Shown: piece by piece, positions 7,434 through 16,278 of the stretch | Layout: the number at the start of each line of letters is the position of its first letter | How positions within the stretch are numbered: position 1 is the first letter of the stretch | From: an uncultured Clostridia bacterium | Lineage (GTDB): Bacteria > Bacillota > Clostridia > Lachnospirales > Anaerotignaceae | Reading direction: 5' to 3' | NCBI GenBank assembly: GCA_910587195.1 | Contig: CAJUKL010000038.1 | Coordinates: 1-23,190, forward strand | DNA length: 23,190 nucleotides | Notes under the pieces: generated by a model | Databases searched by the model: none | What the model was told of the DNA's origin: nothing | The model's input: only the letters and a program-made list of their open reading frames with translations | Position numbers and translations under genes: made by a program

Positions 7434-10400
7434 AATGGAGTGTAGAGCATAAAAGTATTGTTATCCTTCTTACAGTTGTAACATTACTTGCAGGATTTTT
7501 ATTATATGAAACCATGGAACGACAAGAAAATCCTACTGTAGCCAGCCCTATCGCTACAATTCGCTGTATTTATGGGGGTGCAAGTCCAGAAGATATTGAA
7601 AAATTGATTGTAAAACCTATTGAAAATGAAATTGGAGATATTGCAGAAATTAAAAAAATGGAAAGTTTTTGTATGGACAGTGTAGGTGTTATTAAAGTAA
7701 CCTTAAAAGACTTAAGTGATAGCGACATTCAAAAAGTTTGGGACGATATGAAAGATGATATTGACAGTGTTGAAACAAGTTTACCTTCTGATGCACAAAA
7801 GCCCGTTGTTGAAACCGATTTTACAAGTAGTTATGGCATTTTATTAGGTTTAACTTCCAAAGATTACACTTATCAAGATTTAAAAGATGTTGCAAATGAA
7901 TTAAAAGACTTTTTAAAAGAAGATGATGGCGTTAAAGGCATTGATATTTTTGGAGAAGTAGGACAACAAGTTGAAATTAGTCTTGATATGGTAAAATTAC
8001 AGCAATATGGAATTACACCTACCAATATTGTTACCTTTTTAAAAGCAAGAAATATTAATATTCCAGGCGGAAATTTAGAAATTTCTGGAACCAAAATACC
8101 AATACAAATTTCTGGAGAATATGAATCTGTAGACGAAATTAAAAATACAATCGTTGGTGTTTCTACCGAAAATGGAACACCAGTATATTTAAAAAATGTT
8201 GCTGATGTTATACAAAAAGAAGAAAAACCAGAAAAACTGGCAGAAGTTAATAACCAAAAAGCATTGATTATCGGCATTAAATATGCAGATGGACAAAATA
8301 TGCTGACAATCCAAGAAAGATTATATCAAGAAATTGAAAAATTTGAGCAAACACAACTTTATGCTAATATGGAAATTGTCAAATTAACAGATCAAGCAGA
8401 TTTTGTAAAATCTTCTATTGCTTTATTTCAAGACAATTTAATTTCTGCTGTTTTGCTAGTTGCTGTTGTGGTACTTGTGACAATGGGCATTAAAAGTGCT
8501 ATTGTGGTATCTTTACCCATTCCTGTTGTCATTGCGATTGTCTTTATTTATATGGTTTTGACAGAAATACCCTTACATCAAGTATCGATTGCCTCTTTGA
8601 TTATCTCTCTAAGTTTATTAGTTGCAAATGGCATTGTAGCAAATGACAACATTAATGTTTATCTGGATAAGGGATACAGTAAAAAAGAGGCTTGTATTCG
8701 GGGAATTAAAGAAGTGAATATAGCAATTTTAACTTCTACTTTAACAACCGTTGCTTCCTTTTTACCGCTTGCCATGATGCAGGGTAGCGCAGGAAAGTTT
8801 GTAAAATCATTACCTATTTTGGTATCTGTAGCATTAGCCGGCTCCTATTTGACTTCTTTAACATTAGTACCTGCAACAGGATACTGGTTATTACAGCCAA
8901 AAAGCCAACAAAAAAAATGGGCATTCAAAGAAAAATTAAAAAAGTTATTTCATATGGAAAAAATAGGGCAAAGCATTTTATCCATCTATGCAAAATTATT
9001 ACGAATTGCCTTAAAAATACCCAAGCTACTGATTCTTATTTTTATTATCATTTTTGTATTAAGTGGACTGTTAGTCCCTTCTATGGGAATCCAAATCTTT
9101 CCACCCGCAGAACGTGACCAATATGCCTTAAATGTTATGGTGCAAGATGGAAGTAGCATGGAACACACCAAAGAAGTTATGGAGGAAATCGGTAGATATT
9201 TAGAAAAGGATAGCTCTATTGATAATTATTCTGTTATGATAGGTGATGGCTATCCAAAATATTATGTTACATTTACACCAAATCAGCTAGATACAGCAAA
9301 AGCACAATTTTTAATTAACGGAAAACTTTCTGATATTAACCGCATTGAAAAAGAATTAAATGAAAATATACCTGGTGTTGTAGTAAATGCCAAAGAATTA
9401 GAAATTGGTATCCCTGTTACCTACCCAATCGAAATTAGAATTTCTGGCCCAGAAATTGAAGTATTGCGAAAAATTGGTGATGATGTTAAAAATATGGTTT
9501 ATCAAGTAGAAGGCGGTAAAAATGCAGAAGATGATTATGGATATTCTTCTAATAAATTAAAAGTAAAAGTAAATGAAGAAAAATCAAATATTGTAGGTGT
9601 TTCTAACTATGATGTTGCAACTACTGTTAGAATGGCTGTCAATGGTGTTGAAGTATCTGAATTAAAACAAAAGGACATTGATGAAGACCCCTACCCTATC
9701 AATATTAAAATACCAGACAATAACAAAACAAAAAGAGAAGTATTAAATGATATTTATATTACCTCACAATTAACTGGGCAAAATGTTCCTTTGCCACAGA
9801 TTGCAGATATTATAACAGAATCCTCCATGAATAAAATTGTAAGGAGAGATGAAAAAAGAACATTAACCGTAGGATTATTTGTAGAAGATGGTTATAATAC
9901 ACAAACTGTTATGGCAAATTGTCAAGAAGTATTAAAAGATTACGAAATACCAGAAGGGTATCACATTGTCTTTGGTGGAGAAAGTGAAGAAAATAGAGAT
10001 ACTTTTTCTTCTCTTGTGATTCCAACTTTGATTGCTATTGTTGGTATTTATTTAATCCTTGTGTTGGAATTTGGAGATATTCGTCAACCATTGATTATTA
10101 TGGGAACCATTCCCCTTTCTTTTATCGGTATTTTATGGGGATTAAAATTATTAAATTATCCTATTGGATTTATGGCACTTTTGGGAGCCATTAGTTTAAT
10201 GGGTGTTGTAGTAAATAATGGTATTGTATTATTAGATTACATCAACACTTTAATCAAAGATTATGATAACCCCATAGATGCCATTGTAGAAGCCTGCAAA
10301 ACAAGATTGCGCCCTATTATGATTGGTATGATTACAACCGTTATTTCTTTGATACCATTAGCTTTGACAGGTGGTTTACTTTGGGCACCGTTAGCAACTT

Positions 10401-10522
10401 CTATTGTATATGGTATGTTGCTGTCCTCTGTATTGACAATGTTTGTAATTCCAAGTGCATACTATGTTTCAGCTGCTAAAAAAATGAAAAAACAAAAAGA
10501 AAAAGCTACCATAAAATTATAA
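7427..10522 (+). CDS. RND-family efflux transporter with altered proton-relay residues
   Basis: A 1031-residue inner-membrane pump of the AcrB/HAE1 superfamily. It has the family layout: TM1 at residues 9-28, a large extracytoplasmic porter domain, TM2-6 in the middle (about 330-480), a second porter domain, and TM8-12 at the C-terminus (about 860-1020). It would export hydrophobic compounds such as drugs, bile salts or lipids. Aligning TM4 with AcrB by the LLV-DD-AIV motif puts Ala400 and Asn401 where AcrB has Asp407 and Asp408. In TM10, Asn930 replaces Lys940. The TM11 RLRP arginines remain. Loss of both aspartates is unusual and suggests different ion coupling or altered function. The gene starts inside the adaptor gene and is followed by a strong terminator. 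Confidence 0.93.
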   Translation: MVKWSVEHKSIVILLTVVTLLAGFLLYETMERQENPTVASPIATIRCIYGGASPEDIEKLIVKPIENEIGDIAEIKKMESFCMDSVGVIKVTLKDLSDSDIQKVWDDMKDDIDSVETSLPSDAQKPVVETDFTSSYGILLGLTSKDYTYQDLKDVANELKDFLKEDDGVKGIDIFGEVGQQVEISLDMVKLQQYGITPTNIVTFLKARNINIPGGNLEISGTKIPIQISGEYESVDEIKNTIVGVSTENGTPVYLKNVADVIQKEEKPEKLAEVNNQKALIIGIKYADGQNMLTIQERLYQEIEKFEQTQLYANMEIVKLTDQADFVKSSIALFQDNLISAVLLVAVVVLVTMGIKSAIVVSLPIPVVIAIVFIYMVLTEIPLHQVSIASLIISLSLLVANGIVANDNINVYLDKGYSKKEACIRGIKEVNIAILTSTLTTVASFLPLAMMQGSAGKFVKSLPILVSVALAGSYLTSLTLVPATGYWLLQPKSQQKKWAFKEKLKKLFHMEKIGQSILSIYAKLLRIALKIPKLLILIFIIIFVLSGLLVPSMGIQIFPPAERDQYALNVMVQDGSSMEHTKEVMEEIGRYLEKDSSIDNYSVMIGDGYPKYYVTFTPNQLDTAKAQFLINGKLSDINRIEKELNENIPGVVVNAKELEIGIPVTYPIEIRISGPEIEVLRKIGDDVKNMVYQVEGGKNAEDDYGYSSNKLKVKVNEEKSNIVGVSNYDVATTVRMAVNGVEVSELKQKDIDEDPYPINIKIPDNNKTKREVLNDIYITSQLTGQNVPLPQIADIITESSMNKIVRRDEKRTLTVGLFVEDGYNTQTVMANCQEVLKDYEIPEGYHIVFGGESEENRDTFSSLVIPTLIAIVGIYLILVLEFGDIRQPLIIMGTIPLSFIGILWGLKLLNYPIGFMALLGAISLMGVVVNNGIVLLDYINTLIKDYDNPIDAIVEACKTRLRPIMIGMITTVISLIPLALTGGLLWAPLATSIVYGMLLSSVLTMFVIPSAYYVSAAKKMKKQKEKATIKL

Positions 10523-10540
10523 TATTTTTTTGCTCATCAT

Positions 10541-10590
10541 AATGTGTCATTTCTTTATAATAAAAAGGAAATGACACATTTTATTTTTTT
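10541..10590 (+). terminator. Terminator of the tetR-efflux operon
   Basis: A 13-bp perfect stem (AATGTGTCATTTC at 10541-10553 with GAAATGACACATT at 10568-10580) is followed by TTATTTTTTTT. This is a strong intrinsic terminator 18 bases after the pump's stop codon. Confidence 0.85.
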
Positions 10591-10627
10591 TAAAATAAAC
10601 TAAAATATAGAATGTTTTTTTTTATTT

Positions 10628-10656
10628 TTGAAATAATAGTAAAAAGCAAATAAAAT
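10628..10656 (+). promoter_or_regulatory. Likely promoter of the P-type ATPase gene
   Basis: TTGAAA at 10628-10633 and TAAAAT at 10651-10656 are 17 bases apart, each one or two bases off consensus, and lie between the upstream terminator and the ATPase start. AAGGAGG follows just before the ATG. Confidence 0.5.
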
Positions 10657-10692
10657 TTTACAGGAAACTTCAAGGTCAAAAGGAGGAATTGT

Positions 10693-13299
10693 ATGGAATA
10701 TTATAATTTACCACTAAAAAAAGTGCTGGAAAGTGTAAAAAGTTCCGAAAAAGGATTAAGTGAACTGGAAGCCCAAACCAGGTTACATAAATATGGTAAA
10801 AACATTCTGCAAGAATCAGAAAGAAAAAGTGCTTTTATCATATTTTTGGAACAATTTAAAGATTTTTTAGTCATAATATTAATTGTGGCAGGGTTTCTTT
10901 CTTTCTTTTTGGCAGACGCTGAAAGTGCGATTGTTATTTTTGTTGTCATTACTCTAAATGCGATTCTTGGCACCATGCAACATATCAAAGCAGAGCAATC
11001 TTTGGAAAGTTTAAAAGCACTTTCTGCTCCTTCTGTCAAGGTACTCAGAGATGGACAAAAAAGAACCATACCTTCCCAAGAAATTACGATAGGGGATGTT
11101 GTTTTTTTAGAAGCAGGCGATTTTGTAAGTGCAGACGGCAGAATATTAGAAAATTTTAGTATGAAAATTAATGAAAGTTCTTTGACTGGCGAATCTGTAA
11201 GCGTAGAAAAAGAAATGCTAGAATTATCAGGAAAAATTCCCATAGCAGACAGAAAAAATATGGTTTTTTCCGGAAGTTTTCTCACCTATGGCAGAGGAAC
11301 CTATATTGTAACAAATATTGGTATGGGGACAGAAATCGGAAAAGTTGCACAGCTTTTAAAAAATACGCAGGAAAAGAAAACACCTTTACAAAAAAATTTA
11401 GATAACTTTGGAAAAAAACTTTCTATTTTAATATTAGTTATATGCGTTGTATTGTTTGTAGTAAACGTGGCAAGGGGCGGCAATATGATAGATGCTTTTT
11501 TATTTGCAGTAGCCTTAGCCGTAGCGGCTATTCCAGAAGCATTAAGTTCTATCGTCACAATCGTTCTTTCCTTAGGAACTCAAAAAATGGCAAAAGAAAA
11601 TGCGATTGTTCGCAAATTGCCCGCTGTAGAAGGTTTAGGCAGCGTTTCTGTTATCTGTTCTGATAAAACAGGAACTTTAACGCAAAATAAAATGACCGTA
11701 CAAAAATATTGTGTTGACCACAAAATTATAGAACAGGCAGATATTACAAATCCTCTTCATAAAAAATTGCTTTTTATGAGTGTATTATGTAATGATGCAG
11801 CAATTAATAATGGGCAGGAATTAGGTGACCCTACCGAAGTTGCATTGATTCAATTTGCCAAAAAAAATAATTTAGATGATATAAAAATTAGACAAGAACA
11901 TAAGCGATTGCTTGAAATTCCTTTTGATTCAGACAGAAAATTAATGTCAACCGTGTACAAATTAGATGGAAAATATATGATGATAACAAAGGGAGCTGTT
12001 GACGTTTTATTAAATAAAATAGTTTCTATTGAAAAAGAAAAAGGCGTTACCATTTTTACAGAACAGGATAAACAAAAAATTGCACAAATCAATCAAAATT
12101 TTTCAGAAAATGGTTTAAGAGTATTAGCATTTGCTTATAAAGAATTAAAAGAGTTAGCACTTGAAGCAGAAGATAACTATACTTTTTTAGGATTGATAGC
12201 AATGATAGATCCCCCAAGAGAAGAATCTAAACTTGCTGTAAAAGAATGTATTCAAGCTGGAATCCGTCCTGTTATGATTACAGGTGACCATAAAATAACA
12301 GCTTCTGCTATTGCAAAACAGATAGGTATTTTAACAGAAGGTAAAAAAGCAGTGGATGGTGCCGAAATTGACCATATGTCAGAAAAAGAACTAGAAAATT
12401 TTGTGGAACAGGTTTCCGTTTATGCTAGAGTTTCCCCAGAACATAAAATTAGAATTGTGCAGGCATGGCAAAAAAAAGGAAATATTGTGGCAATGACCGG
12501 AGATGGTGTCAATGATGCTCCAGCACTCAAGCAGGCAGATATTGGTGTTGCAATGGGTATCACTGGCTCTGAAGTGGCAAAAGATGCTTCCTCTATGATA
12601 TTAACAGATGATAATTTTGCAACGATTGTTAAAGCGGTTGAAAATGGAAGAAATTTATATCAAAACATTAAAAATGCCATACAATTTTTGCTTTCTGGAA
12701 ATACTGCTGGCATTTTAGCAGTATTATATGCCTCTTTGATGGGCTTGACAGTTCCTTTTGCGCCAGTACACCTTCTTTTTATTAATTTATTAACAGACAG
12801 TTTACCAGCCATCGCTTTAGGTCTGGAAGCACACAGCAAAAATGTAATGAAAGAAAAACCACGCAGTATAGATACCCCTATTATGACAAAATCCTTTTTC
12901 ATTGATGTACTACTACAAGGATTTATCATAGCATTTTTTACAATGATAGCTTTTTATATTGGTTCTGCACAAGGAGGTGCAGGTCTTGCAAGTACAATGG
13001 CTTTTGCAACATTATGTTTATCTCGTTTGTTTCATGGGTTTAGCTGTAAAGCAAAAGAAGCAATTTTATTTAGTAAAAGATTATTCGATAATTTATTTTT
13101 ATGGGGAGCATTTGTAATTGGCTTTTTTCTTTTAAATATTGTGCTTTTAACACCAGCATTAAAAGAATTTTTTGCAGTTACACCAATTAACACAACTATG
13201 TTATTTACTATTTATTTATTATCCTTTGCTTCTATGCTTACCATTCAAGTATTAAAATGGATATTTTCCAATAAAAACTCCAAAGCCTTAGCAGACTAG
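10693..13299 (+). CDS. Calcium-translocating P-type ATPase (type II)
   Basis: An 868-residue cation pump of the SERCA/PMCA class that would expel Ca2+ from the cytoplasm. The actuator loop TGES is at 165-168, the phosphorylation motif DKTGT begins at Asp324, and the hinge TGDGVNDAP is at 602-610. TM4 carries PEAL (Glu as in the SERCA Ca2+ site II), followed by SSIVTIVLSLG. TM6 has NLLTDSLPAIALG with the matching Asn and Asp ligands. In TM5, SERCA Glu771 of site I aligns with Gly (SGNTAG), consistent with a single Ca2+ per cycle, as in bacterial pumps such as Listeria LMCA1. A cation_ATPase_N domain starts the protein. The gene stands alone, with its own promoter and a terminator; Ca2+ is inferred, not proven. 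Confidence 0.92.
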   Translation: MEYYNLPLKKVLESVKSSEKGLSELEAQTRLHKYGKNILQESERKSAFIIFLEQFKDFLVIILIVAGFLSFFLADAESAIVIFVVITLNAILGTMQHIKAEQSLESLKALSAPSVKVLRDGQKRTIPSQEITIGDVVFLEAGDFVSADGRILENFSMKINESSLTGESVSVEKEMLELSGKIPIADRKNMVFSGSFLTYGRGTYIVTNIGMGTEIGKVAQLLKNTQEKKTPLQKNLDNFGKKLSILILVICVVLFVVNVARGGNMIDAFLFAVALAVAAIPEALSSIVTIVLSLGTQKMAKENAIVRKLPAVEGLGSVSVICSDKTGTLTQNKMTVQKYCVDHKIIEQADITNPLHKKLLFMSVLCNDAAINNGQELGDPTEVALIQFAKKNNLDDIKIRQEHKRLLEIPFDSDRKLMSTVYKLDGKYMMITKGAVDVLLNKIVSIEKEKGVTIFTEQDKQKIAQINQNFSENGLRVLAFAYKELKELALEAEDNYTFLGLIAMIDPPREESKLAVKECIQAGIRPVMITGDHKITASAIAKQIGILTEGKKAVDGAEIDHMSEKELENFVEQVSVYARVSPEHKIRIVQAWQKKGNIVAMTGDGVNDAPALKQADIGVAMGITGSEVAKDASSMILTDDNFATIVKAVENGRNLYQNIKNAIQFLLSGNTAGILAVLYASLMGLTVPFAPVHLLFINLLTDSLPAIALGLEAHSKNVMKEKPRSIDTPIMTKSFFIDVLLQGFIIAFFTMIAFYIGSAQGGAGLASTMAFATLCLSRLFHGFSCKAKEAILFSKRLFDNLFLWGAFVIGFFLLNIVLLTPALKEFFAVTPINTTMLFTIYLLSFASMLTIQVLKWIFSNKNSKALAD

Positions 13300-13318
13300 A
13301 TATTTTATAAAAAACAGC

Positions 13319-13350
13319 AGACCTTGAGAAAAATTCTCAAGGTCTTTACT
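13319..13350. terminator. Terminator shared by the convergent ATPase and transglycosylase genes
   Basis: AGACCTTGAGAA at 13319-13330 pairs with TTCTCAAGGTCT at 13334-13345 around three A residues, followed by TTACTTTTTATT on the plus strand. On the minus strand the tail (GCTGTTTTTTATAAAA) also has a T-run. Confidence 0.8.
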
Positions 13351-13352
13351 TT

Positions 13353-14198
13353 TTATTCATTATCATACATTGTTTGAAATCGGCTACCTAGCAAACTTGC
13401 ATTACTACTTGTCAAGCCAGAAAGTGTATTTCCATTTTGTGCGCTGCCTAAAAGATAATTATAATTTTGGAAATTACGGAACAAGGTATTTTCTTTTTTG
13501 TCATCATCATCATTTCCTATATTGCCAATAGAGCTTAACAAAGATGCACTCATATCATTTTTTAGAGATTCTACAAAAAGCAAATAATCTTCTTTTGTCA
13601 ATTCTTTATAGCCTAAAATTGCTTGTTCAATTTGACTTTGTAAAGAAGAACTTTCTTCATAATTACCATAAGCAGAATTGCTTTTGCTTTTTCCAATATA
13701 ACTACCAGCCGTAAGTGTTTCACCAGCATAGGACATCACCTTTGTTACATAGTTTTGTGTTTCTTTAAAAGGAGGAATCCCACCATATTTTTCAACATTG
13801 CCACTACCAGCATTATAAGCTGCTAAGGCTAATTTTACATTACCATCATAGCGGTCTAACATTTGTTTAATGTATTTTGCACCACCCATAATATTTTGTT
13901 CTGCATCAAAAGAATCTGTAACACCCAAAGATTTTGCAGTAGCAGGCATCAACTGCATAACACCTTGCGCACCAGCACAAGAAACTGCATTCGGATTAAA
14001 ATTAGATTCTGCTTTTCCAATCGCTTTTAACAAACTCACTGGTACATCATATTTTTGGGCAGCTTTTTGAAAAATATCATCTAAAGATTGTGAAGCAGTT
14101 TGCAAAGTGTCTGAAAAAGAAGTTGCGGGATTAACAGTTGGTGTTATTTCCTTATTTTTATGTAATGTGTATAAATCAATTGGATTAAATTGTAACAT
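13353..14198 (-). CDS. Lytic transglycosylase, SLT domain (no signal peptide)
   Basis: A 281-residue protein with a C-type lysozyme-like SLT domain at about 42-158. The catalytic glutamate is Glu64 in GKAESNFNP, followed by GAQGVMQLMPATA and the closing ALAAYNAGSGNVEKYGG with NYVTKVMSY. It would cut peptidoglycan between MurNAc and GlcNAc to give 1,6-anhydro ends. The start is supported by GGGAGGG six bases before the ATG. The first 40 residues are polar and give no signal peptide or membrane anchor, so export would need another route (for example a flagellar-type or holin route) or the protein acts after lysis. The last 120 residues are Ser/Asn-rich and not recognised. It is convergent with the Ca2+ ATPase and divergent from the YitT gene. 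Confidence 0.88.
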   Translation of the reverse strand: MLQFNPIDLYTLHKNKEITPTVNPATSFSDTLQTASQSLDDIFQKAAQKYDVPVSLLKAIGKAESNFNPNAVSCAGAQGVMQLMPATAKSLGVTDSFDAEQNIMGGAKYIKQMLDRYDGNVKLALAAYNAGSGNVEKYGGIPPFKETQNYVTKVMSYAGETLTAGSYIGKSKSNSAYGNYEESSSLQSQIEQAILGYKELTKEDYLLFVESLKNDMSASLLSSIGNIGNDDDDKKENTLFRNFQNYNYLLGSAQNGNTLSGLTSSNASLLGSRFQTMYDNE

Positions 14199-14293
14199 AT
14201 TTTCCCTCCCAATATATTATAATAAATGTTACTATCATTTTACTACTCTTAAAGAATTTTTACAACCTATTAATTTATAATAAGAGAAAAATG

Positions 14294-14302
14294 TGATATA
14301 AT
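14294..14302 (+). promoter_or_regulatory. Extended -10 promoter of the YitT-family gene
   Basis: TGATATAAT gives the TGn extended -10 with a perfect TATAAT at 14297-14302. The -35 region (TTTATA near 14274) is poor, which an extended -10 can tolerate. AAAGGAGGG and the ATG at 14325 follow directly. Confidence 0.55.
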
Positions 14303-14324
14303 CTTTAAAAAAAGGAGGGATTCT

Positions 14325-15212
14325 ATGTTACATAGCATTAGAACAATTATTGCAAGATACATCATGATTACCATAGGAATTGTTTTTGTTTCTATTGGGT
14401 TGGAAGTATTTTTAATACCAAATAATATTATAGATGGAGGTATTACAGGTATTTCTATTATGGCAAGTTATTTGACAAAATTACCATTAAATGTCATTGT
14501 GGTATTACTAAATTTACCGTTTATGTTTATTTCGCTCAAACAAATGGGAAAAAGATTTGCAATAGGCTATCTGTATGCTATGATAGCACTTTCGATTGGA
14601 TTGATATTTGCAAAAAAATTAGAAAGTATTACACAAGACACTTTGCTTGCTACTTTATTTGGTGGTGTATTACTTGGTATTGGTGTAGGTCTTGTGATAA
14701 GATACGGTGCTTGTATGGATGGTACAGAAATGGCAGCCATTTTAATCAGCAAAAAAACAAATACTTCTGTTGGACAGTTTGTATTAATTTGCAATTTATT
14801 TATTTTTACTGTTGCTATTTTTATTTTTGGATTTGACAGAGCAATGTATTCTTTGGTTGCCTATTTTGTAGCATCCAAACTAATAGATACAGTAGTAGAA
14901 GGCTCTAACCAAGTAAAAGCCGCTTTAGTTGTAACACAACAGCAAGAAGCAGTATCTCAAGCAATTTTAAAAAATCTTGGCAGAACTGTCACAAAAATGC
15001 AGGGAGAAGGTATGTTCAGTGGAAAAAATACAGTGTTGTATGTGGTGTTGACTCGTGTAGAAGTAACAGAACTGCGTACTGTCATTGAACAAGTAGATAT
15101 AGAAACAAATAGCCCTTCTTTTGTTACCATTTTAGATGTTTCAGAAGTAATGGGAAACAATTTAATGAAATATGGAAAACAACAAAATAAGGGCTTCCCA
15201 CGTATTTTATAA
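14325..15212 (+). CDS. YitT family membrane protein (DUF161 + DUF2179)
   Basis: A 295-residue membrane protein. The first 190 residues hold five or six hydrophobic segments, including the family-typical loop around IPNNIIDGGITGIS (near residue 31) and RYGACMDGTEMAAILI (near 126-141). The last 100 residues form the soluble DUF2179 domain (ALVVTQQQEAV, MQGEGMFSGKNTVLYVVLTRVE and a C-terminal VTILDVSEVMG), expected in the cytoplasm and PII-like in fold. The molecular role of YitT proteins is not settled. AAAGGAGGG and an extended -10 promoter precede it and a terminator follows, so it is a single-gene unit. The start gives a normal family length. Confidence 0.9.
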   Translation: MLHSIRTIIARYIMITIGIVFVSIGLEVFLIPNNIIDGGITGISIMASYLTKLPLNVIVVLLNLPFMFISLKQMGKRFAIGYLYAMIALSIGLIFAKKLESITQDTLLATLFGGVLLGIGVGLVIRYGACMDGTEMAAILISKKTNTSVGQFVLICNLFIFTVAIFIFGFDRAMYSLVAYFVASKLIDTVVEGSNQVKAALVVTQQQEAVSQAILKNLGRTVTKMQGEGMFSGKNTVLYVVLTRVEVTELRTVIEQVDIETNSPSFVTILDVSEVMGNNLMKYGKQQNKGFPRIL

Positions 15213-15216
15213 ATAG

Positions 15217-15252
15217 ATTCTCCTGTATGTGTAAATATGCAGGAGAATTTTT
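15217..15252 (+). terminator. Terminator after the YitT-family gene
   Basis: ATTCTCCTG at 15217-15225 pairs with CAGGAGAAT at 15240-15248 around a 14-base loop, followed by TTTTATT. It lies four bases after the stop codon. Confidence 0.75.
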
Positions 15253-15273
15253 ATTGTTCTGTTTGGATTTATG

Positions 15274-15291
15274 AAGGAGGAAAAAACATTG
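15274..15291 (+). promoter_or_regulatory. Ribosome-binding site that fixes a TTG start
   Basis: AAGGAGG at 15274-15280 is followed by eight bases and TTG at 15289. The same frame has an ATG at 15271, but then the Shine-Dalgarno would lie inside the coding region and nothing suitable precedes the ATG. TTG is therefore the likely start. Confidence 0.7.
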
Positions 15292-15738
15292 TATTACAAT
15301 TTAAAAAAAGAAGATTTAAAAAAAGAAATCGCTATTCGGAGAGAAAGAATGGAAAAAAGAAAATTATTGGAGTATATAAAGCAAATGGATATAGGAAGTG
15401 AGATTGAAATAATTGAGCCCACTGAAAATTATATCAAAAAAGTAAGGGAACTATGTAAAATTGATTATCCTATTTCCCAGATAATAGAGAAGCAATCTAT
15501 TATTTCAAAATTAGCAAAAATTATTTGCTTTGATAAGGAAGATATTATTATTTTACCTTGTTTCAATGATACATCCCATTGGATAAAACTGAAAGTTGGA
15601 GAAAAAGAAAAATTTTTTCGCTCTATGTTTTCTACTACACCTTCGGGCTTTTTTCTGTTATGTCCCGAAAGGCATATCCTTTATGATATTGATATGGGAG
15701 AAAAAGAGTATGAAATTTATGTTGCAGAAGATTGCTAA
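15289..15738 (+). CDS. Unrecognised 149-residue protein, candidate immunity protein by context
   Basis: I do not recognise a family. Starting at TTG 15289, the protein has 149 residues, no signal peptide and no membrane segment. The N-terminal third is highly charged and probably helical (KKEDLKKEIAIRRERMEKRK). The C-terminal part reads as alternating strands with aromatic residues (DIIILPCFNDTSHWIKLKV, then GFFLLCPERHILYDIDMG and YEIYVAEDC). That mixture, with a close downstream Imm7-like pseudogene sharing the strand, resembles small immunity proteins of polymorphic toxin systems, but this is only contextual. No promoter is obvious in the 36 bases after the preceding terminator. The ORF is intact and has a good ribosome-binding site, so it is probably a real gene. 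Confidence 0.65.
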   Translation: MYYNLKKEDLKKEIAIRRERMEKRKLLEYIKQMDIGSEIEIIEPTENYIKKVRELCKIDYPISQIIEKQSIISKLAKIICFDKEDIIILPCFNDTSHWIKLKVGEKEKFFRSMFSTTPSGFFLLCPERHILYDIDMGEKEYEIYVAEDC

Positions 15739-15762
15739 ATAAATAACTTTAGGAGGCATAAA

Positions 15763-16157
15763 ATATTTGAACTACATGCTTGGATTACTATAAGAGAAAC
15801 CTATCAAGCAACAGATGGAGAAAATCTTGATAAAATCGTATCTAAAATAAAAAAAGAAGTCAAGCATTAAAATGGAATAAAATACAAATCAAAGTTCGCA
15901 ATGGAGAATACTATATAAAAGCCTCTCTATTTTCTAATAGAAAAACAGAAGAATGAACAGAATTACTAAATTTTTTTGATTTTATTGCAAAAATTGCTTC
16001 TGGAAGTTATGGCATAATTTATTTTTTAGATGATGAAGATAAAAACGGAAAAAATAATGAATTTCAAATTTATTCTATCGCAAAAGGTGCTCTCCATTCA
16101 CAAAAAGATATTTTTCTCTCTCCTTTTATTCCAACGGTAGAAGACTATAAAAAATAA
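15763..16157 (+). pseudogene. Imm7-like immunity gene, broken by three lesions
   Basis: Read in two frames, this region gives a nearly complete Imm7-type protein of about 130 residues: FELHAWITIRETYQ at the start, LKWNKIQIKVRNGEYYIKAS in the middle, then IAKIASGSYGIIYFLDDED and FLSPFIPTVEDYKK at the end. Three changes break it. AGGAGG at 15751-15756 is followed at the normal distance by ATA (15763) where ATG is expected. A one-base loss (or two-base gain) near 15866-15870 creates a TAA at 15868. A TGA at 15954, probably once TGG, stops the second frame. The remaining codons are well preserved, so the decay looks recent. Imm7 proteins are predicted to neutralise polymorphic toxins; no toxin gene lies nearby. 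Confidence 0.75.
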
Positions 16158-16224
16158 ATAATATAAAAAATAAGATATGCTTATAAAACATTCTTTTTTA
16201 TTCCATATAAGTATTAGATATTTG

Positions 16225-16256
16225 ATAAAAATAGATTTATAATAAAAATAGATTTA
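16225..16256 (+). repeat. 15-bp direct repeat upstream of the cupin gene
   Basis: ATAAAAATAGATTTA occurs at 16225-16239 and again, exactly, at 16242-16256, with a period of 17 bases. A TATAAT at 16238-16243 lies at the junction and could be the -10 box of the cupin operon, though no good -35 precedes it. The repeat may be a regulator site or a chance A+T-rich duplication. Confidence 0.5.
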
Positions 16257-16278
16257 AAAGCAAAAGGAGAAATGACTT

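Noticed and set aside
7173..7515. Phe/Leu/Cys-rich minus-strand frames over the adaptor tail
   Set aside because: They mirror the acidic 39-bp repeats; there is no sign of translation.
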